Source of the DNA: Heliocidaris tuberculata
Lineage: Eukaryota; Echinodermata; Echinoidea; Camarodonta; Echinometridae
DNA length: 64,000 nt
Direction: 5' to 3'
Assembly (NCBI GenBank): GCA_025618425.1
Contig: CM046846.1
Coordinates: 4,412,114-4,476,113 of the forward strand
Shown here: in pieces, positions 26,785-39,559 of the stretch
Numbering within the stretch: position 1 is the first letter of the stretch
How the letters are laid out: each line of letters starts with the position of its first letter
Made by a program: the position numbers and the translations under genes
Notes under the pieces: generated by a model
Seen by the model: the letters and a program-made list of their open reading frames with translations, nothing else
What the model was told of the DNA's origin: nothing
Database searches by the model: none

Positions 26785-27071
26785 GCTTTCATAATAATAA
26801 TAATAATAACAATAATAATAATAGTGGGTTCTTGTATAGCGCACTTCTGGCTCTCCACAATTATTACCCCAGCTTTAGCATGGCTGCTCTAACAGCACTC
26901 AAGTATTTCAAGGAATTAATTCCTGCTGGGTACCCATTTACCTCACCTGGGTCGAGTGTGGCAAATGTAGATTAATGTCTTGCCAAAGGACACTAGTGCT
27001 GCGCCAGGGATTCGAACCCTGTACCTTGTGGTTCACAGTCCGGGGACTCATCCACTAGACCACAACACCCC
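26785..27071 (-). mobile_element. tRNA-derived SINE
   Basis: Read on the - strand from 27071: GGGGTGTTGTGGTCTAGTGG supplies a perfect pol III A box (TGGTCTAGTGG). The B box GGTTCGAATCC follows about 50 nt later, inside a paired T arm (CAGGG/CCCTG). A unique body follows, then GCGCTATACAAGAACCC and an (ATT)n tail (26785-26822). The anticodon arm no longer pairs, so this is a SINE head and not a tRNA gene. Confidence 0.85.
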
Positions 27072-30000
27072 TTCATCATGGATATTTTTTTTTTTATTCA
27101 GTCCACTCCAAATGAAGTATTGCCAGGAAAGGAAGGAATGCATTCATGATGTAGGTCCATATGTTACATATGTATATATACAGCGTTGAGTTTCGTTCTC
27201 TGTTTGGACAACGTTTATGAAGATTATGTGTGCTGTACGGTATTCATGACTATTACTGGAGGGCCTGTAATTCAGTATTTTGAGATGCTGTGCCAGACAG
27301 AACCTCCAATACAAGGACTTGTGTTGTCGAAATGTGCAAGAAATGGCAGTTCTGGTGAAACAAGCTCCCAACCACAATAATTGACTTAATTCACTCTACC
27401 TTGTTGATGAAGAAGAATAAAAGGGTGGTGAAGGGAAAATTCTGGTAATTTTCTAAAGAAGGGAGGGGGGGGGGGGGGAAATAGACCCCAAAAGATGAAT
27501 TTGTGGTTTCTCTTTCTTTCTTTCTAGCACAGATTTAGTGAGCTGATACATGTATAGTGTAGGCTGTTGCAGCAATGGAGGTACTGTACACTACACAGAC
27601 TGCCTTTGTGACATTTGTATTGGGCTGTCATGTCAGATACCTGGCAGCGATAGAGAGAGAGCGTGGGCACTTGCTATATCTGGCTGCGGCTTTGGCTGTT
27701 GGCAGTATAATGCCGTATATGAGACAGTCAGACGGGGATAATAATAGAAGTAATGAATCAGAAACTGCACTGTCCACAATCCTGTTTCTTTTGAGCTACC
27801 TCACACAAGATCCGCCCTTGAGGTGCGAGGAGTTTCCTTTCAGTACGGTGAGCGAGCTGCCACCAATAGCCAGAGAACCAGTGTTTTGATAACATTTAGT
27901 GATATCGCATAGAAGCGAGTAAATGATATGATTTGACGCATTGTCAATACAAAAGAAACCTTGCCAATGTTATTGTCTGCACACAATAAGCCAAAGTAGA
28001 ATGGCACCTTTGTACATGTAACTATTTTTTTCATAGTTTTTAAGTCCAAGTTAAAAACCATGGGGGTTTCATATATTATTGTACAAGTCACCAGGCAGTC
28101 ATTATCTTTTCCATTTGGCATTCGTGCTTGAAATCAGAAAGAAATTATGTAGCATAATTAATTCCTTTTCCTACATCCTGTCGTGCATATGTTGTACATG
28201 TGTTTCACACTTTGTGTTAGTTCAAAGGGAACATTTATTTTTGTATAAATCAAATCCCATGTCAGTATGGTATACATGTACATGTACATGTTCAAATTAC
28301 ATGTATTTCCTTAAAATGCAATTTCTGTAACTGTAACTATTATAATACTCCACAGATTTAGAATGCAGAAGGGAGTGATATACATGTATGTAGGCCAACA
28401 TGTGATTATTGTTTATGCAAACTTGTGCATTCATTGTTTTCTGAACCCAGCAGTATGTTTTACAAAATGTATAGACCTACTTTTAGGCCTTCTATCCTCT
28501 GGAAAAGGCACTGTATAAATCCAATTAATATTAATATTACTTTGTGGATTATACCGTAGAAACTAGGAGAGGATACACATAAATCTTGCAGTGTACAGTT
28601 TTACCCATCATGTACACATGTACATATTGCCTTGACATAAATTATCTTTTAAATATTGGTATGCAGCTGTGTAGTGATATGATTCATATTGCAAGGGAAA
28701 TCAAACTTGACCAGATTTAATCCTTTCTTTCTGCGCCCTTTTTCATTATAGCACAAGAGAAAAACCAACAAGGAAAAATAAGAGGTACATGTATCTTTGA
28801 TTTATAGGATCCAAATTGAAGGTTTGGCACTTGAAATCATGAGATCATAAAAAGATTGTGGTAACTTGATTAAAATTATTTGCCAATTCTTTCTCAAGCT
28901 GTTTATACATGTAGCTGTTGTTTTTTCTTTAGATGAAAATGAAAGTTTTACATGTACATGTATATATCATAAATTGATCATTTTCTCCTAAACTGTTAAA
29001 AAAAGATGGTCAATTGCTTGATCACTTTAAATAATCCTCATTGATATGCAAGTTAATGCACATACAATGGTATAATGTACATACATTAACAGACAAGAAT
29101 AACATATTTGTACCTATTTCTCTGGTCCTGTATATGTTGGCTAATCAAATGGTATTTTGAATAATGGTCATTGCATATTTGCTTTAATCCCAAACATGGT
29201 GCACTTGCTTGCACATGATAACATTCCTAGTATTTGAACTCCTGATATCTCTACCTTTAAGTCTAAAAAACACTCCTAATAGATCAATTATAGATTGGAG
29301 TATTCAGCAGCGTGTGAATGGTGCTCCTTAGAGCCGCTGTGAGTCAAGATAACATATTCAATCTCCGGCTAAAACCCTGTAATCCATTAATCGGTATCAG
29401 TGAACATCAATTAAACCCCCCACTCACAGCTGAGCACACACGCCCATGATCATCAGCCCTGCCCACTTCGGTCAGTCTTCAACCGTAGCCTCGTTGCCAG
29501 GCAACATTGGATTACAAATTTTGTGGAAATAATGTAAGATTTTCAACAATGTCAATTACGAAAAAAGGAAAGAAAAAAAAGAACCAAAGCAAAACAGAAG
29601 ATAAGATGTGATGCCCGATTAATTTGTTCATGAATACATGTTGATCCATTGTTTATGTGTACATAACTACATACAGTGCAAAAAAGTACTTAAATCTGCA
29701 TCTTTAATGGTGTTTCGGTCAATGTAATCAAACAAATCATATACTGATATTGTTAGCTTATATTTCCATGTACACCACAAATGCAATCCCAAATGAAAAA
29801 AAAAAATCTTTTTCTTCTACATGTAGGAGGGGGTACATGTTGGGGGGATTGCCATAATTATGGAAAATTCAGATGCTAATACATTGTACATGATATGTTG
29901 TCACCATGCCATAAATTCACAGACACAATATACAAGAAAAAAACTGTCCTGGGATATTTATGGATACATTGTTGACTGGCTTGTAAATATTGCATCAGTT

Positions 30001-31216
30001 GAAAGCTTTCTACCACCTGTTCATACATGTATAAGTACATAATACAAGGGATGATTTTTTTTTGGCTTAATACCACTGTAGATATATATAAATGAGTGTT
30101 TTTTTGTAAATTCAAATTGATGTACACATGTCCATTATACTTTGTATGCATGGCTTTTCCAAGTTCCAAACCTCTCTTATATTTTTGAATCTTCTTGAAT
30201 CACTTTTAATTTTAACCTATTTTTTATTGATTATCTAATGTGTCTATTTCATTGGCTTGCTTAGTATTCTGGGATATATTCATCTAAAGCTATTTAAAAA
30301 CGAACGCAGTGCCACAAAATTCCTAGAAAATGGACCTTCTTGGACTGTCTAATTGATCACTCTTATTTCACCTTTCCTCCCAGAGCTTTCTATCTTTCAC
30401 CCTCGGAGCTTCTTAACGTATTACAGAAGAACTTCTCCTCCCTCCCAATGATCTCATGATGGATAAATGTTGATGCAGTGCTGAACTGCCAGCAGTAATT
30501 CTGTAATCAAGAGCTCCTTAATTCTGAGCTCTTGACGTCATTCTGCTCAGCTTGTCGCGGGCCGAGCTTCATGACAAAATCGGGCAGCCAAGAGTAATCC
30601 ATCTGCCAGTGTGCGTGGTGGCGTCGATTGGGGGAAAAATACGAAAAGATGCTTTACTACGTGTTTATGTCATGATCTCTTAACCAATCGATCATTCATA
30701 TATGAATTAAGCATCTAGCTTCCCATCAAGCGGAACCAAATAGTACTGTCTTGGAAAGTCAGAATGGCACTAACTCTATGTAAAGTGATATGAAGTACAT
30801 GTACTGCCATTCTTGCTCTGATCAGATGATTTAATAATGTAGATCATACTCGGTTAGATAAATAATCTGGGTGTTTGTCTTTCCTGTTTAGTGTTAATTT
30901 GTTCCAAAATGGATAATACAAATGGAAAATCGAGAATGATGCTTTTAACTGCTGATATTTAAGCAAAATGAACTCCTCATATTGCATGATTCATACTTGA
31001 GTTGCTTTTTAATTTAAGCCTCCAGACATAGAAGACATGCAGTTTTTGTTTGAATTTTCTTTGGAAGAAATGTTGATTAGTGGTTTACAATTTGGTCTAC
31101 ATGTGATGAAATGTTCAAACTATGTACCATCTGTGGGTACAACATGTGTATTCGATATTATCTGTAAGTAACATGGAATACAACATTCAATGTTCATGTA
31201 AAGGTAGTGGAGAGAG
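27072..31216. other. Non-coding region (probable intron)
   Basis: No confident exon. Contains a G-run near 27467, a SINE-like tail (GGCACTGTATAAATCCAATT at 28507-28526), an RFX-type site (29493-29505), and less AT-rich islands at 29290-29520 and 30340-30640. One 104-codon frame at 27575-27889 is discussed under findings. Confidence 0.4.
29493..29505. promoter_or_regulatory. RFX-type X-box motif
   Basis: GTTGCC-A-GGCAAC is a perfect inverted repeat matching the RFX consensus GTNRCC(N0-3)RGYAAC. It lies in a GC-richer, low-repeat island. Function is inferred from the motif only. Confidence 0.35.
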
Positions 31217-31224
31217 GAGAGAGA

Positions 31225-31270
<46 letters not shown>

Positions 31271-31745
31271 GGTGATGGTAGGAGGAAGGGAGCCAAATTG
31301 AGAAGAAAGAGAAAAATAGAGAGATTAGCAAGAGAGAGAAAGAGAGAGAGAGAAAGAAAGTGGGGGGGGGGGGGGGTGATGGTGGGAGGAAGGAAGCCAG
31401 ATTGAGAAGAAAGAGAAATATATAGAGAGAGATTAGCAATCTGAGAGAGAGAGAGAGAGGGGGGGGGGGTGATGATGGTGGGAGGAAGGGTGCCAGATTG
31501 AGAAGAAAAAGAAATATAGAGAGAGAAATTAGCAAGAGAGAGAAAGAGAGAGAGAGAGAGAGAAAGTGGGGGGGGGGGGTGATGGTGGGAGGAAGGAAGC
31601 CAGATTTGAGAAGAAAGAGAAATATAGAGAGAAATTAGCCAGAGAGAAAGTGGGGGTGGGGGTGAGGGTGGGAGGAAGGAAGCCAGGTTGAGAAGAAAGA
31701 GAAATATAGAGAGAGAAATTAGCAAGAGAGAGAGAGAGAGAGAGA
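31217..31745 (-). repeat. GA/poly-G minisatellite, about five units of 80-110 bp
   Basis: Repeated blocks GATGGTGGGAGGAAGG-AGCC, GAGAAGAAAGAGAAATATAGA and a (GA)n-(G)n run start near 31273, 31380, 31475, 31581 and 31663. The long Ser/Leu/Pro open frames on the - strand are translations of this repeat. Confidence 0.85.
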
Positions 31746-32724
31746 ATGAAGGAAATAAACATTTTCAAAAGGAGTCAAATATAAAACTAGAGCAAGCAAG
31801 ATGCATCAAAAGAAAAAAGATGAAAGATGTAAAGGGAGAAAAAGAAGCATGCTACTGAAGTGGTAAAGAGGAGGACAAATATGCAATTAAAATGTAAAAC
31901 TGCCTTAAAATGAAATGTGCAACATGGAAGAGAATGTTTCAGTTGCTTCTTCCTTCATAATTTGATAAGAAGATGATGTTCATCAGACTCTCTTTAGAAT
32001 CTCAACCTTGTTTGAAATTCAGGAATGCTGGAAACAAAGAGAAGATATTGCAAATCAACTGACGATACTGAAATTTAATGCAATAGCTAAAGGAAAATTA
32101 TGGATGCAGTACAATCAAGCCGAATAGAGCTAGGGTATTACGATTAATTTAAAAAGACTAAAGACCTTGACATTCATATTACGAATGTCAAGCATGGAAT
32201 TTTCTTCATCTTTCGGTAGGAGAGCAATTCAATTTCTTTTCTTTCAGTTTTGATATCAACAAGGAGACTGATGAATGTAGTACCAAAGAATGCTTCTGTG
32301 AATATATGCCTGTACACATGGTAAAAAATCATAAATATATGTACTTAGATAATGCATTTGTCATGATGACACTGAAGTGAAGATAATGAAAATTGACATA
32401 ATTTGTCAGAATATTACATAATTTGACAATTTTATAAATAAAATTTCTTCATATTAGGATATAGCATATAATGCTTACCATTTCATGAAAACAAACTATA
32501 CTGTATTTGATATCCTTTATATTTTTTTGTCTTGTGATTGATGAAAATGTTGAAATATAACTGGTAAAAAAGTAAATATGCTTATATTTCTTATTGACTC
32601 TTTGTGGCGGCGGGGATGGGAGCTACAATGTATAATGACATCAGCAGAATAAAAAGGTCATACACTTCATTAAGGATATACATGTATTCAATCATATCAG
32701 AATTATCATTCATATTTTTCAGCT

Positions 32725-32829
32725 CCATGCAGTGCAATGTGTGGATATGAACTCAGAATATCTATTTTCTACTATTCCATGCAGTGCAATGTGTGGATAT
32801 GAACTCAGAATATCTATTTTCTACTATTT
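32725..32829 (+). repeat. Perfect 52-bp tandem duplication
   Basis: Two essentially identical units beginning CCATGCAGTGCAATGTGTGG follow each other with period 52. The lack of divergence suggests a recent event or an assembly artefact. Confidence 0.9.
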
Positions 32830-34051
32830 CATGGCTATTAAATGCCCTGCTCCCTGTAGATCATTACCTATGCCGACTACATGTAGGCCTGGGTATGAGT
32901 GATAAAGCATGTCTGCATTGAAAACCCTGTCTGTAATTGGTGTGTTCGTAATTTGCGTGTTCATGTGCGGCGGCGTAATAAAAATCTCCTCTCTCGCAGG
33001 ATTTTCTTGTAAATGAAAACAAGTCTTCCAATTAAAATTGATAGACTTGACCTTCAAGATGGCCTTTGTGAAGCAGTGCATGTACACTACACTATATGAC
33101 TGCCATTGTTGTAAGGGCAGAAAGAGACCTTCAGAGAGAAAAATCAAGAAAGAAGGTGTTTTTACACCAGCCTGGTATAGAAAGAGTATAATCACCATCT
33201 GTGCATATACATTACCTGTGATGTAAGGAGAGAAAAAGTGAGCTTGAGGGAGAGAGAGAGAGAGAGATACAATGTAGATGGGGGGGGGGGGGGGGGGGGG
33301 TGGAGAGAAGGTGTTTTCACACCAGCCTAAAGTTGAAATGTATACTTACTGTAAGAGGTTCCAGATAGTATAAGAAACCCTGGTATCTACATGTATATAT
33401 TTGTTTTGCATCCTCAAATACCAGATCAAGAAGAAATTTGGGATGTTTCCCAAAATATTTAGGGATCTTTCATATATTTTTTGTTCATAATATCAACAAA
33501 GTGCAGGTATATGTACTTAGTATTACATGTATCTGATTGAGTTACATGTATCCCCCCCCCTTCCCATCAGAAACTATAGGTACTTTTTCCAAATTCTAGT
33601 GGATGTGAAATCTCCTGGAGAGGAAGGTAAAGCTGAGGAGGAGAAACCTTGAACAATTTTCTCTCTTTGTGAGTTAATTAGGATGAATGACTTTGAAGTG
33701 TGATGTCAAAGGAAAATCTTGGAAAAAGTACCATTTTACTGAAGGAACAGAAGGACTATGGATATTAAAGAAAGTGACAAGTTACTGTTTGAGATCCATA
33801 GATTTTCATTTAGATAGTTACAGGACAAAAGGATCACCACTTTTTGCAATATGTTTGACTTTAAAATCATTTGTTGTTGTTCAGTGCATGCAGGTTCTCA
33901 TATGTTCATCAAATTTGGCATTCTTAGCTTCTGCTACGGTCATTCTAATTTATCCAACTTGTATCTTGGACTTTATTTCTCGAGTTTCCTTTATTGTAGT
34001 AGAGCCTAGAGGGGTAGTTTATTGTAAATTGGCACCTAGAGAATAGACCTA

Positions 34052-34195
34052 GGCCCTGTTTCATAAAACTTATTATCAGTGACAATTGCTACAGTTCCAT
34101 GACAAATTTAATCTATTAAGAGCCAATCAAATTCAGTGATTTCAGTAGCTTATAACAATTATCATAACTTGTCAAAGTTATGTGAAACGGGACCC
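34052..34195. mobile_element. Small foldback element, 'GGCCCTGTTTCATGAAAC' family
   Basis: Begins GGCCCTGTTTCATAAAACTT and ends GTGAAACGGGACCCA. Shares TTCAGTAGCTTATAACARTT and AGCCAATCA with 44964-45103 and, partly inverted, with 8217-8345. Confidence 0.6.
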
Positions 34196-36133
34196 AGGTT
34201 TTAAATTCAAATTAGAAAATATCTCACCCAATTGTGTGTTATAACATCTACCTTTTAAAGTCAAAGCAGATGTGTATTCATTTTATTTTTCGGCCTTTAT
34301 GACTGACAGGTTTTTGTAACTTATTGACGATGAGGCACATTTCCATGTTTACGGAAATTTCTTTACCGCTATGTAATGCAGCCCAGATGCCATTTTGCAA
34401 CTCACATGAAGGAAGTGATGTATGTTGTCTTTCAAAACATGTACATGTATGCTCTTCAAAAATATGTGTTCTGCATTTGGATTCATCAAGCAGTAATGCA
34501 CACATCTCCAAACTTTGGGCAGACGAGATACACTTCATAGTGTCTTACAGTGCAAAGTACAAGTAATAAAGGTTTGTCTGCATATGAACTTAGATTCTAA
34601 TGAAGCTAGAGCGCAGGGTTGTATGTACCTCTTCGCTAATCATCACTCCTCCAGTTTCAGGAAAGGCTTTTCCAGGAGACCATGCAACTCCTGAAATACA
34701 AACCGACTCGTCAGGGACGCGTAAAGCAAAACCAGGTGGTCACATTAATGTTCAAATCCTCCAGAGCCTCTCCTCGGCAGACAATTTTATAAAGACGGAC
34801 TTATCATCCGTTCACACTGTATCCCTCTAATGACAGTGCATTTCTTGAAAGGATGCTTTGTACACTCTTATAGGAAATTGTGCAGATTCATCATACAAGC
34901 AGTAGAGTGTATGTTCCTGGCCTCACATGAGGGGTTGTGCACAACATGAGCAGTGCAAGACATGTCCTGAATGCACTTTTTGATAGTGGGAACAGGCTGA
35001 ACACATTTGATCGTTTCTTAAACCAAAGGGATCTGAGGTGGGGATTCAAGATGGGGCCAATAATAGCGCCAGTAATAGCCATGAGGCGTGTTCACACGAG
35101 AAGTACGTATTCTCATTGTCCTTTTGATATATCATGCTTTTTCCTGCCTGTATGTCTTTAAGATTATAACATATTTTGTAGAAATCTAGGAGCTCCTGGG
35201 TAGAAATTGATCATCATCATTGTCTATAACAAGGCTATTGACAATGTACACGGCTGTAATTGCAGTCAACGAGGCATTGCTCATTGAAAGGAAGGTGATG
35301 ACCCTAAAGTTCCTCCATGTTCACCCATACATGTCTGGTCTGACACTTTCTACAAATATGTATGGGAATCCTTGGACGAAAAAAAGAAATTACCTTATTG
35401 TCTGATTCTCAGGGTTTTGGAACATATGTAGCAGAGCCTGATCGGTTAGTCATGGACGGACATTTGACAAATTTTGAAAGTTTGAAGTCCTGTAGAAAAT
35501 AAGTATTTAATTGAAGCGAGCTACATGTATTTTATGTTTCATTATGAAGGGCATAACTGAAGGAGTTGAAATTAGATAAAATTTGGTTGCCATGGTCACC
35601 TTCTAAAATTATAATCCAAAAAATATTCAGTGTCATGGACAGAAAAAATGCCTACTCTTAAACCGAACAGACTTAGCAGCAAAACTGAAATGAATGTAGA
35701 CACCAAGTACTGAGCCACCTTGGGGAAAAAAATTCAGTTTAGAGGAGTAGTTTGAAGGGGTTAGCTCCTTAGTTTGAATATCCATGTCACACCTTTGTGT
35801 TCACAAGTGATGCAGATTCGCTGAGAGAGAGATCCATAACACCTTGATCGGTACATGTGCATGTAGTGGGAATATTGATATCATGAACACTAGTATGAAC
35901 ACCGCTAATTTGGCAGGAGGGTTACTGTTGGATGAAGTTGAGTTGAAGTTTATTTCTGGGTAATGTAACCAATGTCTAGCTACAGACACTGGAATTGTTA
36001 AAAGCAAGATTTGTCCTTCATGCTATGCAACATTACCTGCCCTGGAATTTTTGCAGAATTCTACTCCAGAAATGTTAACTACATGTAGACATGTCCAGGC
36101 ATTGTCTCTGTATAAGCCACTGTATATCCTCAG

Positions 36134-36592
36134 CTAAGAGGCAGAAGGGTGTTAACCCTTTTATGACAGGAATTATTTAAGGGCTAAATTGATCACATTT
36201 TCTTCTTCAAATTGGCAACCATAATATTTTTCTTTTAGTTCTACATGGTTCTAATAAGGTGTAATGTCTTTGAAAACAATATACTTCGTGAGGAATTTTG
36301 TCGAAAAGTTGAAAAATTGCCAATTTCGATAAAAAAGAATGATTTTGAACCTTTCAATGTTTTGCCAATTTTAGGATTTTAAAGCTTATTCTCATTTTTA
36401 AAATTCCTGGCATGAAATACAATATGGTCATGCAACAAAAATGGACAAAGTATACAGTGCAGAAATTTTTGCTCTTTCTACTTAGGCATCTGGTATATTT
36501 TTTTTAGAGCTCTGAATCAAAAGTTATTGAGCCAAACCACAAAATGTGGTCAATTGTCTCTAAAGGGTTAATACCCTTCTGGCTCTCAACAG
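36134..36592. repeat. Small palindromic repeat interrupted by a MITE
   Basis: AGAGGCAGAAGGGTG before the MITE and TACCCTTCTGGCTCTCAACA after it form the two arms of the ~60-bp AGAAGGGCGTTAAC palindrome family. The family is also seen at 41001, 41247, 59457 and 59594. The arms meet at the MITE's TTAA. Confidence 0.65.
36152..36571 (+). mobile_element. piggyBac-like MITE, copy 3
   Basis: 420 bp, exactly flanked by TTAA (36152-36155 and 36568-36571). Left end CCCTTTTATGACAGGAATTA; right end reads CCCTTTAGAGACAATTGACC in reverse. Same family as 4832-5208, 8489-8908 and 36610-37024. Confidence 0.8.
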
Positions 36593-36609
36593 AAGTATGG
36601 ATAATGTTT

Positions 36610-37024
36610 TTAACCCTTTCAGGACAGGAATTATTTAAGGGTTAAATTGATCACATTTTGTTCTTCAAATTGGCAACAATAATATTTTCTTTTAGTGCTA
36701 CATAGTTCGAATAACTTGTAATGTCTTTGAAAAAAATATACATGGTTAGGAATTTGCCGTAAAGTTTTAAAAATTACCAGTTTTGATGAAAAAACAATGA
36801 TTTTGAACCTCTCAATGCGTTGCCAATTTAAGGATCTCAAAGTTAATTCTCCTTTATAAAATTTGTGGCATCAAACGCAATATGGTCATGCAATAAAAAT
36901 GGACATAGTGTGTGTAGAAAATTTTGCTCTTTCACCTCATGCATCTGGTATATTTGTTAGAGCTCTACATCAAAAGTTATTGAGCCAAACCACAAAATGT
37001 GGTCAATTGTCTTGAAAGGGTTAA
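36610..37024 (+). mobile_element. piggyBac-like MITE, copy 4
   Basis: 415 bp, flanked by TTAA (36610-36613 and 37021-37024). Left end CCCTTTCAGGACAGGAATTA; right end reads CCCTTTCAAGACAATTGACC in reverse. It lies 38 bp after copy 3 in the same orientation but is clearly diverged from it. Confidence 0.8.
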
Positions 37025-39551
37025 ATGTGGATGAATTTGCAAGGAGTGTACTGTAAATTATTTCTAGGTCAGCAAATGATATACATGTAGCAACATTGCA
37101 AAAGAGAGGGATGATGTCAAAACAAACATGTGATGAACTGTTGAAAATAGATATTGTGAGTTTTTATTTGAGACATTCTACTAGTAATCCTCCTGTATGA
37201 ATGCAAACTCCAACCTTTGTAGTGTCAAGTCTTCATACATGTACATTAGTTTTTAGAAAGTCAGTTTTACGTTTTTACTTTATATGTATTGTTTGGACTT
37301 AGTGAATAGTTTTAACTTTTAAATGAAACATAATTAAATCTTATTACAATCATTCCCATATTGACAAATTATTAACGAAAGACACATGTATGTACATGTA
37401 CACATTCAAATATGGTTGAGGTCTGTGTGTGTGAGCCTCCAAATCAATTGATTCCCTTGAATTCAGAACTTACAAGCTAATCCCTCTCTTGGCCTTCTGA
37501 GCTGCAAAATTCAGTCCAAAACTTTTAATGCCAGAGCATTCACGCAAGCAAAAATCCTGTTCCTGTACTATGCATTGTTGCCATGGTAACTTGGGAACAG
37601 ATTTATGCATATTACTGTCCAGAGTCTCATTAGCTGGGGGAGAATAGATCACATGCTACTGAAAACTTGTCACAAACATGGGTCGTTGGCTAAAAGCCAA
37701 TGTACAAAAATGTAATTAGTGCAGACTGGGGCAAATTAAAGAAGCAGGACAGATGTTTTTGCAAAATGAAAAATAAGGAGGATATTTCTACATTTTATTT
37801 CATTTCATCATACCACATGGTCTAGGTCTTTGTCACATCTTGTGTCTCCTTTGAAAAGAAAAGAAATGGAAAAAAAGAAAGTTTTTAAGGATTATGGTTG
37901 CTTTAGGGTATGCACTCCCATACATGTAGTGTAAATTGGTTCATGTGAATCAAGAGTCTGAAATAACTCCTTGTCCTTCAAAGCACATTACAGATGGTCA
38001 GATTCTGCAAACTTGTAAGATATGGAGAAATAATAGTTCAACTTTAATTTGCTCATATATCTGGATGGAAAAGAAATCCTTAGTTATATTTTTTCAACAG
38101 ACGAAAGGATTAAAGTCACCTGCTGATAATGCTCTATTTCTCCTGGCCAAAATGAGTTTCTTGACCTGTTCCAAGGACTTAAAAGTGCGATTGGGCTTCG
38201 TCCTGAATTCTGTGAAGTCTTTTCTCCGCGGTGGAAAAGTGAACCGTCATGGTAGACTCGGGGCATTAGTGGGAAAGTCGTATCCTGCAGAATTGTCTTT
38301 CAGGGAGTGATAATGGGTAGGAATTGCCAGACGTGATCCTGCCACGCTACCGATGACGATGACAAATTACCCGAATTTAGAGAGTGATTTGGAGTATCGT
38401 GCAATCACTGGTGGCAGGCTTACTGTATGGGGTATCCATGATGGCTCTGAAAACTCTGCAGTTCGTACTTAAACTTGATCATCTAAAGGCATTACAAAAA
38501 ACAAAAAACAAAAAAAAAAGTCATGAAGTTTTCTTTGAGATCTATGAAGAAACAGAGGCTCAAGGAGCAAGAAGAATGGGAAAGATTGCACGGAATCACC
38601 CTTATGACATTAATTACCAGTACTAAATATTCCATCAAAGATATGATTCGTTGCATTTTCTTAAAAAAGAGAAGTAACATTGATCATCAATTTGATTGAA
38701 AGAAATAAAATTGTAGTGTGTCGGGAGCCTAGAGACAAATCCTGAACTCCCAAAGTGGAGAAATTTAAAGATTTTTTAAAACGACCTCAGTTTTTTTTTT
38801 TTTGTGCAGACTGACTGCATATAACTTTCTGCATTAGATCACACTAATGAAATTTACAACATTTTTCAACTGGGTAAAATTAAGCAATTTTCCTGTAATC
38901 TAACATAATGATGACCATTCTTCACACTTGTACACTTGGATGCCGTTTTCAAATTTATGAGACTGTTCATAGCACAGGGAAGCACCAATATATTTAATGA
39001 GATTTATTGTGGAGGGTTCTGATTTGAAGATGAAGTGATACAGGATATACTCCATGTACATGACTCATGATGTAAATATTGCCATATGGGAGCCTGCCAG
39101 TGGTCTGCTCTGATAGAGAAAAGTAGGGATTGACGGGGAAATTAACATCTATGCAGAGTTGTAGAGATTTGCTTGTTTGTACTGTAGACTGATGACAAGT
39201 AAGAAATTTTGACCGTTCTGATTCAGAACTTGGATGTAATAGACACAAATAGTATGCCTACATTTTTTGTAAATCTGCTTTGGTTCTATGCGATTATTAT
39301 TAAAGTATGGTTGAGAGAAAGTAATATTTGTAGATGTACAGGCCTGTGAAAGATATGAAGGATTGTTCGGGTTGGTATGCAATGTACATATAGGCCAACA
39401 TGTACATGTTGTTCGTTTTGGAGGGGAGAGAGAGAGCGAGATACTGTATACACTAAACATTTTGCAGCCATAAATTTTCGCCAATCGGACTAGCCAGACT
39501 ATTTGGCGAGAGGTTGAATTCGCGATCTGAAAATTCTCAGATCTACAGACA
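37025..39551. other. Non-coding region (probable intron)
   Basis: No supported exon. A perfect RFX-type X-box lies at 37577-37590. A less AT-rich, non-repetitive island lies at 38110-38400. Otherwise AT-rich. Confidence 0.4.
37577..37590. promoter_or_regulatory. Canonical RFX X-box motif
   Basis: GTTGCC-AT-GGTAAC matches the 14-bp RFX X-box (GTNRCC-N2-RGYAAC) without mismatch. X-boxes of this type control ciliary genes in animals. Here it is in putative intronic DNA, so the target is unknown. Confidence 0.4.
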
Positions 39552-39559
39552 GCAGTGAT

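Larger units (their letters stand above)
31746..36130. other. Non-coding region (probable intron)
   Basis: AT-rich with no supported exon. Holds a 52-bp tandem duplication (32725-32829), a GA run with a G-run (33250-33300), a foldback element (34052-34195) and an imperfect RFX-type site at 35586-35599 (GTTGCCATGGTCAC). Confidence 0.4.

Noticed and set aside
26998..27071. Candidate tRNA gene on the - strand
   Set aside because: Boxes A and B are intact but the anticodon arm does not pair. It is continuous with a SINE body and an (ATT)n tail.
31120..31725. 201-codon Ser/Leu/Pro-rich frame on the - strand
   Set aside because: Translation of the GA/poly-G minisatellite.
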